Source: Pseudomonas gingeri (GTDB lineage: Bacteria > Pseudomonadota > Gammaproteobacteria > Pseudomonadales > Pseudomonadaceae). From it: a stretch of 64,000 nucleotides of DNA. The notes under the pieces were generated by a model that saw only the letters and a list, made by a program, of their open reading frames with translations, was not told the origin of the DNA and ran no database searches. Shown piece after piece: positions 11,001 through 21,400 of this stretch (position 1 is its first letter; each line of letters starts with the position of its first letter). The stretch spans positions 46,333 to 110,332 of the forward strand of contig NZ_JACAPR010000022.1 of assembly GCF_013385635.1 (NCBI RefSeq), read 5' to 3'. The translations under genes were made by a program, and so were the position numbers.

Positions 11001-14000
11001 GCCACGGCTTTCGACCAGCAGCACTACACAGCACCGCAAGGACCGCTGGAAACCGAGCTGGCACGGATCTGGGGCGAGGTCCTGGGGATCGAGCGGGTAG
11101 GGCGTGACGATGGTTTCTTTGCCCTCGGCGGTCATTCCTTGCTGGTTATCCAGGTGATTGCGCGGATCCGTCGCAACCTCGACCTGGACATCGCCGCCTC
11201 GGCCTTGTTCGCCGCGCCGCAACTGAAGCATTTCGCCCTGCGCCTGGGCGATGCCCGGGAGACGCCGCACTCGTCCATCGAACGGGTCGAACGCGGTGCC
11301 ACGCAAACGTTGTCATTCGCCCAGCAGCGCCTGTGGTTCCTGGCGCAGATGGACGGTGGCAGCGCCGCCTACCATATGCCGCTGAACCTGCGCCTGCGCG
11401 GCCGACTGCAGATACCGGCCCTGGAGCGCAGCCTCAATCAGCTGCTGGCGCGGCATGAAGCGTTACGCACCACCTTCATCCGCATCGAGGGCGAGCCACG
11501 GCAAGTGATTGCCGGGCCAGGACAGGGCCTGAAGCTGGAGCAAACGGTACTTGAAGGCGATGACCCCAGCGGCGAGCGCCTGGCGCGGCTGGTCGACGAG
11601 GAGGGTGGCCGGGCGTTCGACCTGGAACGCGGACCGCTGATCCGGGCGCGCCTGATACGCCTGGCCGACGACGATCAGCTGTTATTGCTGACCTTGCACC
11701 ATATCGTCTCGGACGGCTGGTCGATGGGCGTGCTGACCCGCGAACTGCAGCAGTTGTACACGGCGGCTCTGCAGGATCGCGACGATCCGCTGCCGCCACT
11801 GGCGCTGCAATACGTCGATTATTCGGCCTGGCAACGCGACTGGCTGACCGGCGAAGTGCTGGAACGGCAGAGCCGTTACTGGCGCGAAACCCTCGTCGGT
11901 GCCCCGGTGCTGCTGGAACTGCCGGCCGACCACAAGCGCCCGCCGGTGCAGGATTATCGTGGCGGTGTGGTGCCGCTGGTATTCGACAAGGAACTGACCC
12001 GAGGCCTCAAGGCCCTGAGCAGGCAGCAGGGCACTACCCTGTTCATGACCTTGCTGGCCGGCTGGGCACTGGTGCTGGCCCGATTGTCGGGACAGAGCGA
12101 AGTGGTGATCGGCGTGCCGTCGGCAAATCGCCCGAACAGCGAGCTGGAGGCGCTGATCGGTTTCTTCGTCAATACCCTGGCCCTGCGCCTGAACCTGTCC
12201 GACAACCCCAGCGTCGGACAGTGGTTGCAACGGGCCCGCACGGTGGCGTTGCAGGCCCAGGAACACCAGGACCTGCCGTTCGAGCAGGTGGTGGAGTTGC
12301 TCAACCCGACCCGCAGCCTGGCCCACAGTCCGCTGTTCCAGGTGCTGTTCGCCTGGGAGCAGGTGCAGTGCGAAGACCTGATACTGCCGGGGCTCGACGT
12401 CGAACATGTGGAAAGCCAACGGCATATCGCCAAGTTCGACCTGCAACTGGCCCTGAGCGAGTGCAACGACGAGATCGTCGGTGGCCTGGAGTACGCCTCG
12501 GGATTGTTCGAGCCGGCCACGGTAGTCGGTTTCGGCGAATACCTGCGCCGGGTACTGACACAGATGGTCGCCGACAGCCAGCAAACGGTTGCCGGCCTCG
12601 ACCTGCTCAGCCCGGAACAACATCAGCAACTGCGCGATGAATGGAATAGCAGCGGCTCCGGGCGTGTCCCGCAAATTGGTTTTCTTGCCCGCTTCGAGGC
12701 CCAGGTGGCATTGACGCCGCAGGCCGCAGCACTGCTCTGGCACAATGAAGAGCAGGACTACGCCGGACTGAATGCGGCCGCCAACCGCCTGGCGCATTTT
12801 CTGCGCGGGCAGGGCATCGGTGCCGAGGACCGGGTCGGCCTGAGCCTGGAGCGTTCGCCACAGATGGTTATCGGTCTGTTGGCGATCCTCAAGGCAGGCG
12901 CCGCCTATGTACCGTTCGATCCCGCCTATCCGGCCGGGCGCCTGGCCTATATGTTCAGCGATGCGGCACCGAGCCTGCTGCTGACCAGCGCGCAACTGCG
13001 CGACAAGCTGCCGGTCACTGCCGGCGAGCTACCGCTGTATTGCCTGGACAGTGACCAGGCGTGCTGGGCTGGACAGCCGAGCGACAACCCCGAGCTGGCG
13101 ATCAAGCCGGCCAACCTGGCCTATGTGCTCTACACCTCCGGCTCCAGCGGCCGACCCAAGGGCGTGGCGCATACCCACCAGGCCCTGGACAACCTGATCG
13201 ATTGGCAGCTGACCGAGGCCACGGGCCAGGCGCCGCTCCCGAAACGAGTGCTGCAATTCGCCTCGCTGAACTTCGATGTGTCGTTCCAGGAAATCTTCAG
13301 CACCCTGTGCCAGGGCGGCTGCCTGGTACTGATGAGCGAGGAGCAACGCAAGGACCTCGCCAATCTGCGCCCGACCCTGGTGGCGGCCGGCGTGCAACGG
13401 GCGTTCCTGCCGTTCGCCGTGCTGCAACAGCTCGCTGGCCTGACCGAAGTTGGCGCACCGATGCCACCCGGCGGCTGCGATATCATCACCGCCGGCGAAG
13501 CCCTGCGGGTCAACGACGAACTGCGGGCCTTTGTCCGCGGCCTTGGCGGCACGCACCTGTACAACCAGTACGGACCGACCGAAACCCATGTGGTCAGCCA
13601 GTTCCGCCTGGCCTGTGCCGAGGCCGGCGAGTGGCCCGAGGCGCCGCCCATCGGCCGGCCGATCAACAACGCCCGGCTGTACGTATTGGATGACGCGTTG
13701 AACCCGCTGCCGGTCGGTGTGGCGGGCGAGCTGTACATTGCCGGTACCTGTCTGGCGCGGGGCTACCTGAACCAGCCCGGCCTGACCGCCGAACGTTTCC
13801 TGCCCGACCCGTTCAGCCGCGAACCGGGGGCGCGCATGTACCGCAGCGGCGACCAGGCGCGCCGGCTCGCCGACGGCAATGTGCAGTACCTGGGACGTAT
13901 CGACCAACAGGTCAAGCTGCGCGGTTTCCGCGTCGAGCTGGGTGAAATCGACAGTCTGCTGCAGCAACAACCGGGAGTCCTGGAAGCCGCTGTGCTGCTG

Positions 14001-17000
14001 CGCGAGGACTCACCGGGAGATCCGCGCCTGGTGGCCTATATCGTCGGTTCGGCAACGGTAGAAACCTTACGCGATGCACTGCGCCGGCATCTGCCCGAGC
14101 ACATGATCCCGGGCGCCTGGGTGACCCTGGCGCAGTTGCCGCTGACCGGCAACGGCAAGCTCGACCGCCGTGCGCTGCCGGCGCCGGAGCGGCTGTCCGG
14201 CGGCACCTACGTGGCTCCAGTAACAGACGATGAAATCCAGCTGACGGCGATCTGGGCCGAAGTCCTGCGCTGCGAGCGGGTCGGCCTGCGGGACAACTTC
14301 TTCGACCTCGGCGGGCATTCGCTGCTGGCCACAAGGCTGGTCTACGCGATCAACCAGCGCATGTCGGCGCAACTGTCCCTGAGCAGCCTGTTCAAGACGC
14401 CGACGCCGGGCGAGCTGATCGCCGAGGTCCGCGCCAGTCGTGACGAGCGGATAGAGGCCGAACCGGCATTCGGCGTGATCGAGCCGGACCTCGCTGCCCG
14501 CCACCAGCCGTTTCCCCTGACCGATATCCAGCAGGCCTACTGGTTCGGCCGTGAGGCCACGGTCAGCCTGGGTGGTGTCAGTGCCCACGGCTATGAGGAA
14601 CTGCGCATCCGCGATTTCGACAGCGCCCGTTTCGAGCGGGCGCTGAACCGCATGATCGAGCGCCATGACATGTTGCGCGCGGTGTTTCTCAGCGACGGCA
14701 CCCAGCAGGTCCTGGCCGAGGTGCCGGTCTACCGCATGCCGAGCATCGACCTGCGCGGCCTGGACCCCGAGGCCGCGCGCCAGGCCCTGGAAAGCAACCG
14801 CCAGCGCCTGTCCCACCAGGTGTTGGACGCCAGTCGCTGGCCGCTGTTCGAGTTCAGCCTGACCTTGCTCGACGACGGCATCAGCCATCTGCACATCAGC
14901 CTCGATGCGCTGATCGTCGATGCCGCCAGCAGCCAGATCCTCGCTCGTGAACTGATGGCCTGCTACATCGATCCGCAGCTCGAGCTACCCGTGCCGGGCC
15001 TGGGCTTTCGCGACTATGTGCTGGCCGAACACCGGCTGCGCGGTGGCGTACGTTATGAACGGGCGCTCGCCTACTGGCGCGAACGCGTCGGCAGCCTGGC
15101 GCCGGCCCCGGACCTGCCACTGGTGCGCCAGCCGGAAAGCCTCGCCGCACCGCATTTCACCCGGCGCGACCGACAACTGCCAGCGGCGCATTGGACAGGC
15201 CTGAAGGCGTTGGCCAAGTCGTTTGCCGTGACCCCTTCGGTGGTGTTGCTGACCGCCTTCTGCGAAGTGCTGGCGCTGTGGAGTCGCCAACCGCGCTTCA
15301 CCCTCAGCCTGCCGTTGTTCAATCGCCTGCCGTTGCACCCGGACGTCGACGGCATCATCGGCGACTTCACCTCGCTGGTGCTGCTGGAAGTGCGCATCGA
15401 CGGCAACCAGGGCTTTATCGACAAGGCCCGGGCGATCCAGCAGCAACTCTGGCAGGACATCGACCACGCGGCAGTCAGCGGCGTGCGGGTGCTGCGCGAG
15501 CTGTCCCAGGCCCGTGGCGCCCAGCAGACGGCGATCCCCATCGTGTTCAACAGCACCCTGTCGGAGGCCGCCGCGCAACAGGCCGAGTACAACCTGGCGG
15601 ACGCCTTGCAGGCGCAGAACGTGCACAGCATCACCCAGACCCCGCAAGTGTGGATCGACCATACCTTGCTGGAACTGGAAGGACGGCTGCTGTTCAACTG
15701 GGACAGCATCGACGAACTGTTCCCCGAAGGCCTGATCGGCCAGATGTTCGACGCCTATAACCAGTTGCTCGATCGCCTGCTCGAACCCCAGGCCTGGACC
15801 GCGAGCACCACGCAGTTGCTACCCCGGGCCTGCCTGCCGGCACCGCCGCCAGGCCCGGCCACGGCGCCGTTGATGCACGAGTTGTTCGAGCGCCAGGCCC
15901 TGGCGACACCGACGGCGCTGGCGTTGATCGCACCTGACCGACAGCTGAGCTACGAGCAACTGCGTCGCCAGGCGCGCCAGCTCGGCGCCTGCTTGCAGAC
16001 GCGGGGCGTGGTGCCCAACCAACTGGTCGCGGTGATGATGGAGCGGGGTTGGGAGCAGGTGGTGGCGACCCTGGCGATCCTGTATGCCGGCGGCGCCTAT
16101 CTGCCCCTCGACCCGGCACTGCCGGCACAGCGCGTGCGGCACATCCTCGAACGGGCCGAGGCCAGGCTGGTGTTGACCCAGCCCGGCCTGGACCTGGACA
16201 GCGATGCGTTGTCGAGCGTGGCGATCATCCACGTGACCGACGCCGCCGAGAGCGACGGGCCTGAATTGCAACCGGTGACGATGAGTGTCGGCGACCTGGC
16301 CTATGTCATCTATACCTCGGGCTCCACCGGGGTGCCCAAGGGCGTGGTCATCGATCACGCCGGGGCGGTCAATACGCTGCTGGATATCAACCGGCGCTTT
16401 GCCGTGGGCCCGCGGGACCGGGTCCTGGCGGTCTCGTCATTGAGCTTCGACCTGTCGGTCTATGACTTCTTCGGCACCTTGGCGGCCGGTGCGGCGGTGG
16501 TCCTGCTGGATCACCGCCTGGCCCTCGACCCGCTGCATTGGCGCGAATTGATCGGGCGTCATCGGATCAGCCTGTGGAACTCGGTGCCGGCCTTGCTCGG
16601 GCTGTTGCTGGAGTCCGAGGAAAACCGGGGCGGCGAACTGCCGGCCAGCCTGCGCCTGGCGATGTTGTCCGGCGACTGGATCCCCCTGAACCTGGCGGAC
16701 CGCGCGCGGGCGCTGCAACCAGCCATCGAGGTGATCAGCCTGGGCGGTGCCACCGAGGCCTCGATCTGGTCGATCTGCTACCCGATCGGCCAGGTCGACC
16801 CCGACTGGCGCAGCATTCCCTATGGCAAGGCCCTGGATCACCAGCGCTTCCATGTCCTCGACGAGGCGCTGCAATCGCGCCCGACCTGGGTGCCCGGGCA
16901 GTTGTATATCGGCGGTATCGGCCTGGCAAAAGGTTACTGGCGCGATGAAGCCCAGAGCGCCGCCAGTTTCTTCAGCCATCCGCTGACCGGCGAACGCCTG

Positions 17001-18428
17001 TACCGCACCGGCGACCTCGGCCGCCTGCTGCCGGACGGCAATATCGAATTCCTCGGGCGCGAGGACAATCAGGTCAAGGTCCAGGGCTATCGCATCGAAC
17101 TGGGTGAGATCGAAGCCGTGCTCAACCGCCATCCCGGCGTACAGAGCGCGGTGCTGCGCATCCTCGGCCGGCAGCACGGCGAAAAGCGCCTGGCGGCCTA
17201 TGTGATCAAGGCCGATACACAGTTGCAGGCTGGGGATTTCGCCCTCTACCTGACAGACAAGCTGCCGGCATACATGGTGCCGACGTCGTTTACCTTCCTG
17301 GAAACCTGGCCGCTGTCGGCCAACGGCAAGGTCGACAAGAGCCGCCTGCCCGAGCCCCGGGTGAACCAGGACAGCGGTCCCTTGCTGGAGCCGCAAGGTC
17401 CACGGGAACAACGGCTGGTGGCAATCGTCGAGGCACTGCTCAAGCACGACGGGATTGCCGGCAACGCCAATCTGCTGAGCCTGGGCGCCACCTCGATCGA
17501 TATCGTCAGGATCAGCAATGCCTTGTCCGCCGAACTGCAGTTCCGTCCGCACCTGGCGCAACTGCTGGCCCAGCCGACCCTGGCCAATCTGCTGGAACTG
17601 TATCGGCGCAGCCTGGAGGGCCAGGCACTCGTCAGCCGTGTCCTGCCACCGGCGGCGGTGGTCGAGGAGGTCATCGAAGACCCGCAACTGCGCCAGCAAT
17701 TCAAGGCCGACGAGCGTGGCCGGCGGCGTTTTTCCCGGTCGTTGCCGGCGGTGGCCCTGGCATTGCCCGAAGACGCCGGGTTCGCCCGGCGCTTCAGCGA
17801 CTGTCGCTCGGTACGCCGCTATGATCCGCAGCCGATCCCGACAACGGCATTCGCCCACTGGCTGGCCGGGCTGTCGCGCGGACAACTGGAAGGCGCGGTT
17901 AAGTACCAGTTCCCTTCGGCGGGCGGGCTCTATCCGTTGCAGGCCTATCTGTATATCAAGCCCGGGCGTGTCCATGGCGTGCCCGGCGGCGCCTTCTACT
18001 ACGACCCGGTGCAGCACCGGTTGCAGGCCTTCGGCGAAGCGTCGCGGCTGGATCCCGACACTTACGACTATTTCGTCAACCGTCCGGTGTATGAGGATGC
18101 CGCGTTCGCCCTGTTCCTGATCGCCGACCTGGCGGCCATCCGTCCGCTCTATGGCGAGCGCAGCCGGGATTTCTGTCGGATCGAGGCCGGCGCGATGGCG
18201 CAGTTGCTGACCATGACGGCGGTGGAGCAAGGCCTGGGCCTGTGTGGCATGGGCTCGATCGACGAGCAGTCGCTGCCGGCACTGTTCGACCTGGGGCCGA
18301 GCCACCAACTGGTCTATTCGCTGGTCGGCGGCCTGCGCGCCGCGGGCGAACAGCGCAATGCCCAGCTAGAGGCCTTCGCCACTGCCCACACGGATGATGA
18401 CAGCGACATGGAGGAGATCGAAGTATGA
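8001..18428 (+). CDS. NRPS-2: Arg, Pro-like and thiazole-forming Cys modules with oxidase domain
   Basis: 3475-residue synthetase. Order: C (28-460, HHIICDG at 164), A (480-1000), T (Ser1046), C (1090-1530, HHIVSDG), A (1560-2070), T (Ser2107), Cy (2170-2600), A (2630-3110), T (GATS, Ser3165), Ox (3230-3455). Pocket codes read DVADIGAIDK (Arg, close to the syringomycin Arg code), DVQFIAQVVK (Pro-like, but Gln where Pro domains have His) and DLYNMSLIWK (Cys, as in pyochelin and bleomycin systems). The Cy domain has the DxxxxD motif (DALIVD, about 2302) in place of the condensation HHxxxDG. The C-terminal domain is a SagB/McbC-like FMN oxidase, placed after the carrier as in BlmIII. Together they should convert Cys to a thiazole. 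The acidic tail (ends DDDSDMEEIEV) looks like a docking motif for NRPS-3. The start at 8001 begins the C domain normally; its ribosome binding site is weak. Confidence 0.96.
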   Translation: MFDKTSLREMTPAQFAALHKRPKITPLERTGTPLASFAQRRLWFLAQLAGGGGAYHIPLGLQLRGPLDRTALKRALDRLVARHESLRTTFAAHDDEVVQVIAEPGRGFDWQIHDLVDHPEAEARITVLTEEEADAPFDLKQGPLFRGRLLIVGEQEHVLLLTLHHIICDGWSMAVLTRELGELYDAFRQDLDDPLPAPALQYADYCEWQRRWLLDNTQADHGAYWRDTLAGAPTLLELPGDRPRPVLPDYQGGFEPLMLDATLTEQLKALSLRHGSTLFMTLLAGWAVVLARLSGQSEVLIGTPTANRTRRETEDLIGFFVNTLVLRLSLTDSPTVSQLLEHSRAVTLGAQEHQELPFEQVVEQLNPTRSQAYSPLFQVMFAWENTEPGTLRLSGLESRPLRGGHQAAKFDLTLVLAEQDGVISGGLEYASALFDATTVARFAGYLRRVLVGMVAQPQRPVAELELLDAQERDSLVLDWNRTERAFDTSRCLHELFEARVRHDPGAIAVRCGVDSLDYGELNVRANRLAHELRARGVGPDVRVGLCLERTLDMPLAVLAVLKAGGAYVPLDPGYPLPRLTHMLSDSAPAVVLTHGPARAALLAALDGVAIKPTVLDLQQDAPRWADHPEQDLDPQALQLTSRHLAYVIYTSGSTGQPKGVMVEHRGLVAVSSAWEDLYNLRPGLRHLQMAGFSFDVFSADLIRALGFGGELVLCPRQVLMDPPALYRLLRESEIDFADFVPAVLNPLLAWVEESGQGLSFLDTVICGSDIWTAHSARQLRQCCGERVRIVHAYGVTEASIDSTCFELAAQQSLDSSLPIGRPLANTRIYLLDAAGATVPIGVAGELHIGGVGVARGYLNQAQLSVERFVDNPFVAGERLYRTGDLARYRADGNLEFIGRNDSQAKLRGLRLELGEIEARLAEIDGVRDSLVLLRSDSLGEPRLVAYYRRAGDQVPGPGELREKLARSLPDYMVPSAFVRLDALPLTANGKLDRSALPAPDATAFDQQHYTAPQGPLETELARIWGEVLGIERVGRDDGFFALGGHSLLVIQVIARIRRNLDLDIAASALFAAPQLKHFALRLGDARETPHSSIERVERGATQTLSFAQQRLWFLAQMDGGSAAYHMPLNLRLRGRLQIPALERSLNQLLARHEALRTTFIRIEGEPRQVIAGPGQGLKLEQTVLEGDDPSGERLARLVDEEGGRAFDLERGPLIRARLIRLADDDQLLLLTLHHIVSDGWSMGVLTRELQQLYTAALQDRDDPLPPLALQYVDYSAWQRDWLTGEVLERQSRYWRETLVGAPVLLELPADHKRPPVQDYRGGVVPLVFDKELTRGLKALSRQQGTTLFMTLLAGWALVLARLSGQSEVVIGVPSANRPNSELEALIGFFVNTLALRLNLSDNPSVGQWLQRARTVALQAQEHQDLPFEQVVELLNPTRSLAHSPLFQVLFAWEQVQCEDLILPGLDVEHVESQRHIAKFDLQLALSECNDEIVGGLEYASGLFEPATVVGFGEYLRRVLTQMVADSQQTVAGLDLLSPEQHQQLRDEWNSSGSGRVPQIGFLARFEAQVALTPQAAALLWHNEEQDYAGLNAAANRLAHFLRGQGIGAEDRVGLSLERSPQMVIGLLAILKAGAAYVPFDPAYPAGRLAYMFSDAAPSLLLTSAQLRDKLPVTAGELPLYCLDSDQACWAGQPSDNPELAIKPANLAYVLYTSGSSGRPKGVAHTHQALDNLIDWQLTEATGQAPLPKRVLQFASLNFDVSFQEIFSTLCQGGCLVLMSEEQRKDLANLRPTLVAAGVQRAFLPFAVLQQLAGLTEVGAPMPPGGCDIITAGEALRVNDELRAFVRGLGGTHLYNQYGPTETHVVSQFRLACAEAGEWPEAPPIGRPINNARLYVLDDALNPLPVGVAGELYIAGTCLARGYLNQPGLTAERFLPDPFSREPGARMYRSGDQARRLADGNVQYLGRIDQQVKLRGFRVELGEIDSLLQQQPGVLEAAVLLREDSPGDPRLVAYIVGSATVETLRDALRRHLPEHMIPGAWVTLAQLPLTGNGKLDRRALPAPERLSGGTYVAPVTDDEIQLTAIWAEVLRCERVGLRDNFFDLGGHSLLATRLVYAINQRMSAQLSLSSLFKTPTPGELIAEVRASRDERIEAEPAFGVIEPDLAARHQPFPLTDIQQAYWFGREATVSLGGVSAHGYEELRIRDFDSARFERALNRMIERHDMLRAVFLSDGTQQVLAEVPVYRMPSIDLRGLDPEAARQALESNRQRLSHQVLDASRWPLFEFSLTLLDDGISHLHISLDALIVDAASSQILARELMACYIDPQLELPVPGLGFRDYVLAEHRLRGGVRYERALAYWRERVGSLAPAPDLPLVRQPESLAAPHFTRRDRQLPAAHWTGLKALAKSFAVTPSVVLLTAFCEVLALWSRQPRFTLSLPLFNRLPLHPDVDGIIGDFTSLVLLEVRIDGNQGFIDKARAIQQQLWQDIDHAAVSGVRVLRELSQARGAQQTAIPIVFNSTLSEAAAQQAEYNLADALQAQNVHSITQTPQVWIDHTLLELEGRLLFNWDSIDELFPEGLIGQMFDAYNQLLDRLLEPQAWTASTTQLLPRACLPAPPPGPATAPLMHELFERQALATPTALALIAPDRQLSYEQLRRQARQLGACLQTRGVVPNQLVAVMMERGWEQVVATLAILYAGGAYLPLDPALPAQRVRHILERAEARLVLTQPGLDLDSDALSSVAIIHVTDAAESDGPELQPVTMSVGDLAYVIYTSGSTGVPKGVVIDHAGAVNTLLDINRRFAVGPRDRVLAVSSLSFDLSVYDFFGTLAAGAAVVLLDHRLALDPLHWRELIGRHRISLWNSVPALLGLLLESEENRGGELPASLRLAMLSGDWIPLNLADRARALQPAIEVISLGGATEASIWSICYPIGQVDPDWRSIPYGKALDHQRFHVLDEALQSRPTWVPGQLYIGGIGLAKGYWRDEAQSAASFFSHPLTGERLYRTGDLGRLLPDGNIEFLGREDNQVKVQGYRIELGEIEAVLNRHPGVQSAVLRILGRQHGEKRLAAYVIKADTQLQAGDFALYLTDKLPAYMVPTSFTFLETWPLSANGKVDKSRLPEPRVNQDSGPLLEPQGPREQRLVAIVEALLKHDGIAGNANLLSLGATSIDIVRISNALSAELQFRPHLAQLLAQPTLANLLELYRRSLEGQALVSRVLPPAAVVEEVIEDPQLRQQFKADERGRRRFSRSLPAVALALPEDAGFARRFSDCRSVRRYDPQPIPTTAFAHWLAGLSRGQLEGAVKYQFPSAGGLYPLQAYLYIKPGRVHGVPGGAFYYDPVQHRLQAFGEASRLDPDTYDYFVNRPVYEDAAFALFLIADLAAIRPLYGERSRDFCRIEAGAMAQLLTMTAVEQGLGLCGMGSIDEQSLPALFDLGPSHQLVYSLVGGLRAAGEQRNAQLEAFATAHTDDDSDMEEIEV

Positions 18429-21400
18429 ATGCCCATCAGTTGCTGGACCTGTTCAGTCGTCAGGGCGTGAGCCTTGAGGTCGATGGCGACAAGCTGCGCT
18501 GCAAGGCGCCCAAGGGGTTCCTCGGCGAGGACTTGCTGCAAGCCCTCAAGCAACACAAGCAGGCGCTGATCGCGCTGCTGGGCGAAGGCGATGGTATTGC
18601 ACCGCGAATGGCAGGAACGACGCCGCTGCCGTTGTCGTTTTCCCAGCGGCAACTGTGGTTTCTCGACCAGTTGGAGCCGGGCAATCCGTTCTACAACATT
18701 CCCAATGCGCTGCTGCTCAGGGGCCGGCTCGGCGTCGCCGTGCTGGAGCGGGCCCTGAACGAACTGGTGCGGCGTCACGAAGTACTGCGCACCACGTTCG
18801 GCAATCTCGACGGCGAGCCATGCCAGGTGGTGCATCCACACCGGCCGATGCCGTTGCCGGTCACCGACCTGCGCGACCTGTCGCCCGGCGAACGCGAGGC
18901 ACGGGTGCGCAGGCGGGTGAGCGAGGATGCCCGCGCGCCATTCGACCTGGCGGGCGGGCCGCTGCTGCGGGCCTCTCTGCTGCAACTGGCGGACGAGGAG
19001 TACCTGTGGCTGTACAACCTGCACCACATCATCGCCGATGGCTGGTCGATGGGCATCGTGCTGCGCGAGGTGGTGACCCTGTACGGCAACTACCTCGGGG
19101 GGGAACCGTCGAGCCTGGCGCCATTGCCGGTGCAGTACGCCGATTACGCCTGCTGGCAACAACGCCAGCTCGGCGGCGAGGCTTTGCAGGAGCAGCTTGA
19201 GTACTGGCGCCGGACCCTGGCCGACGCACCACCGTTGCTGACCCTGCCCACTGATCGGCCACGACCACGGGTGCAAGGTTACGCCGGTGCGACTTGCCAC
19301 AGTCGTCTCGGCAGCGGCACCCTGCGTGGGCTGCAGGACCTGGCGCGGCAGACCCAGGGCTCGCTGTTCAATGTGCTGATGGCGACTCTGGCGGTGTTGC
19401 TGTGGCGCCACAGCGGCCAGTCGGACGTGTCCATCGGTACGCCGTTCGCCAATCGCGGGCGGGCGGAAATCGAGCCGCTGATCGGTCACTTCGTCAATAC
19501 CCTGGTGATCCGCAACCACCTGCAAGCGGGGCAGACCTTCGCCGAACTGCTGCGCGAGGTCCGCGTGCGCATGCTGGAGGTCCACGCCCATCAGGACGTG
19601 CCGTTCGAGCGGGTGGTCGAGGCGGTCAATCCGCAACGCGATACCGCCTATTCACCGTTGTTCCAGGTGATGCTGGTGTTGCAGAACACTCCTGGCGCGG
19701 CCGTCGAGATGCCGGGCCTGAGCCTGACGCCCCATGGCACCAGCAGCGCCACGGCCAAGTTCGACCTGGCCTTTGAACTGGTGGAGCAGGACAACGGCCT
19801 GCAACTGACGTTGGAATACAACACCGATCTGTTCGACGCTGCCACCGTGGAGCGTCTGGCGGGTCACTACCGGCAGTTGCTCGAACAGGTCGCCGAGGAC
19901 GCCAAGCAGCCGATTGGCGCCCTGAACCTGCTGACCGCGGCAGAGCGCGAGCAGATAGTCGTCGACTGGAACCGCAGCGCCCCTCTGGCCCAGGTCCCCG
20001 GTTGCGTCCATCACCTGGTCGAAGCCCGGGCGGCGAGTGCGCCACGGGATCACGCGGTGCTGTTCGAGTCCGCAACCCTCGACTACGGCGAACTCAACAG
20101 CCGGGCCAATCGCCTGGCCCATCATCTGCGTGGCCTCGGTGTCGGTCCGGATGTGCGGGTCGCGGTGTGCCTGGAACGCTCGCTGGAACTGCCGGTGGCC
20201 ATCCTCGCGGTGTTCAAGGCCGGCGGCGCCTATGTGCCCCTGGACCCGACCTATCCGGTCGGGCGCCTGGGCCACATGCTGGCGGACAGCGCGCCGCTGG
20301 TGGCGCTGGCCCATGGGGCGACCCGCGACTTGCTGCGCTCGGCTTTTGCCAAAACGGGCCGCGAAGTACCGGTGTTCGATCTCGAAAGCGACGCGGCGAG
20401 CTGGGCCGGGCAATCGGCGCACAATCCCGATCCGCGCGCGGTGGGGCTGACACCCGAGCACCTCGCCTATGTGATCTACACCTCCGGCACCACCGGGCTG
20501 CCCAAGGGGGCGATGGTCGCCCATCGCGGCTTGAGCAATCTGCTGCTGTGGTGTTCGCAGGTCTGTGGCGAGGGGCCGGATTCGGCGATGCTGCAGAAGA
20601 TCCCGTTCGGCTTCGATGCCTCGGCCTGGGAACTGCTCTGGCCGCTGGTCACGGGCGGACGCCTGGTGCTGGCGCGGCCCGGCGGCCATCTCGAACCGGC
20701 GTATCTGGTACGCGTGACGCGGGAGCAACGGATCAGCGCGCTGGTCTTTGTGCCGGCCATGCTGCAACTGTTCCTGGAGATCGATGAAGTCAGCGACTGT
20801 GTCGACCTGCGCAACGTGTTCTGCGGCGGCGGCGAACTGACACCGTCGATTGCCCGACGCTTCCAGGAAGTCTTGCCGAACGCGCGGTTGCACAATGTCT
20901 ACGGTCCCACCGAAACCACGGTGATCAACAGTATCTGGACCCTGGAACCGGGTGCCGAGGTACCGGCGCGGCAATTGCCCATCGGCCGGCCCATTGCCCA
21001 GGCCCGCCTGTATGTCCTCGACGAACACGATACGCCGGTACCGGTGGGTGTCAGCGGTCAGTTGCACATTGGCGGGGTCGGCGTGGCCCGGGGTTACCTG
21101 GGGCTGGAGTCGTTGACCTCCGAGCGGTTTATCGACAGCCCGTTCGTCCCCGGCGACCGCCTGTATCGCAGCGGCGACCTGGCGCGTTATCGCCCGGACG
21201 GCCAGCTGGAATTCCTTGGCCGCAATGATTTCCAGGTCAAGCTGCGTGGTGTACGCCTGGAACTCGGCGAGATCGAGGCGCGCCTGGAGGGGTTTCCCGG
21301 CGTGCGTCGCGCAGTGGTGCTGATGGTCGGCGATACCGCGCAGAACCAGCGACTGGTGGCCTGTTGTCGCGTAGCCATGACATCCCGCCCCGAGGAAGCC

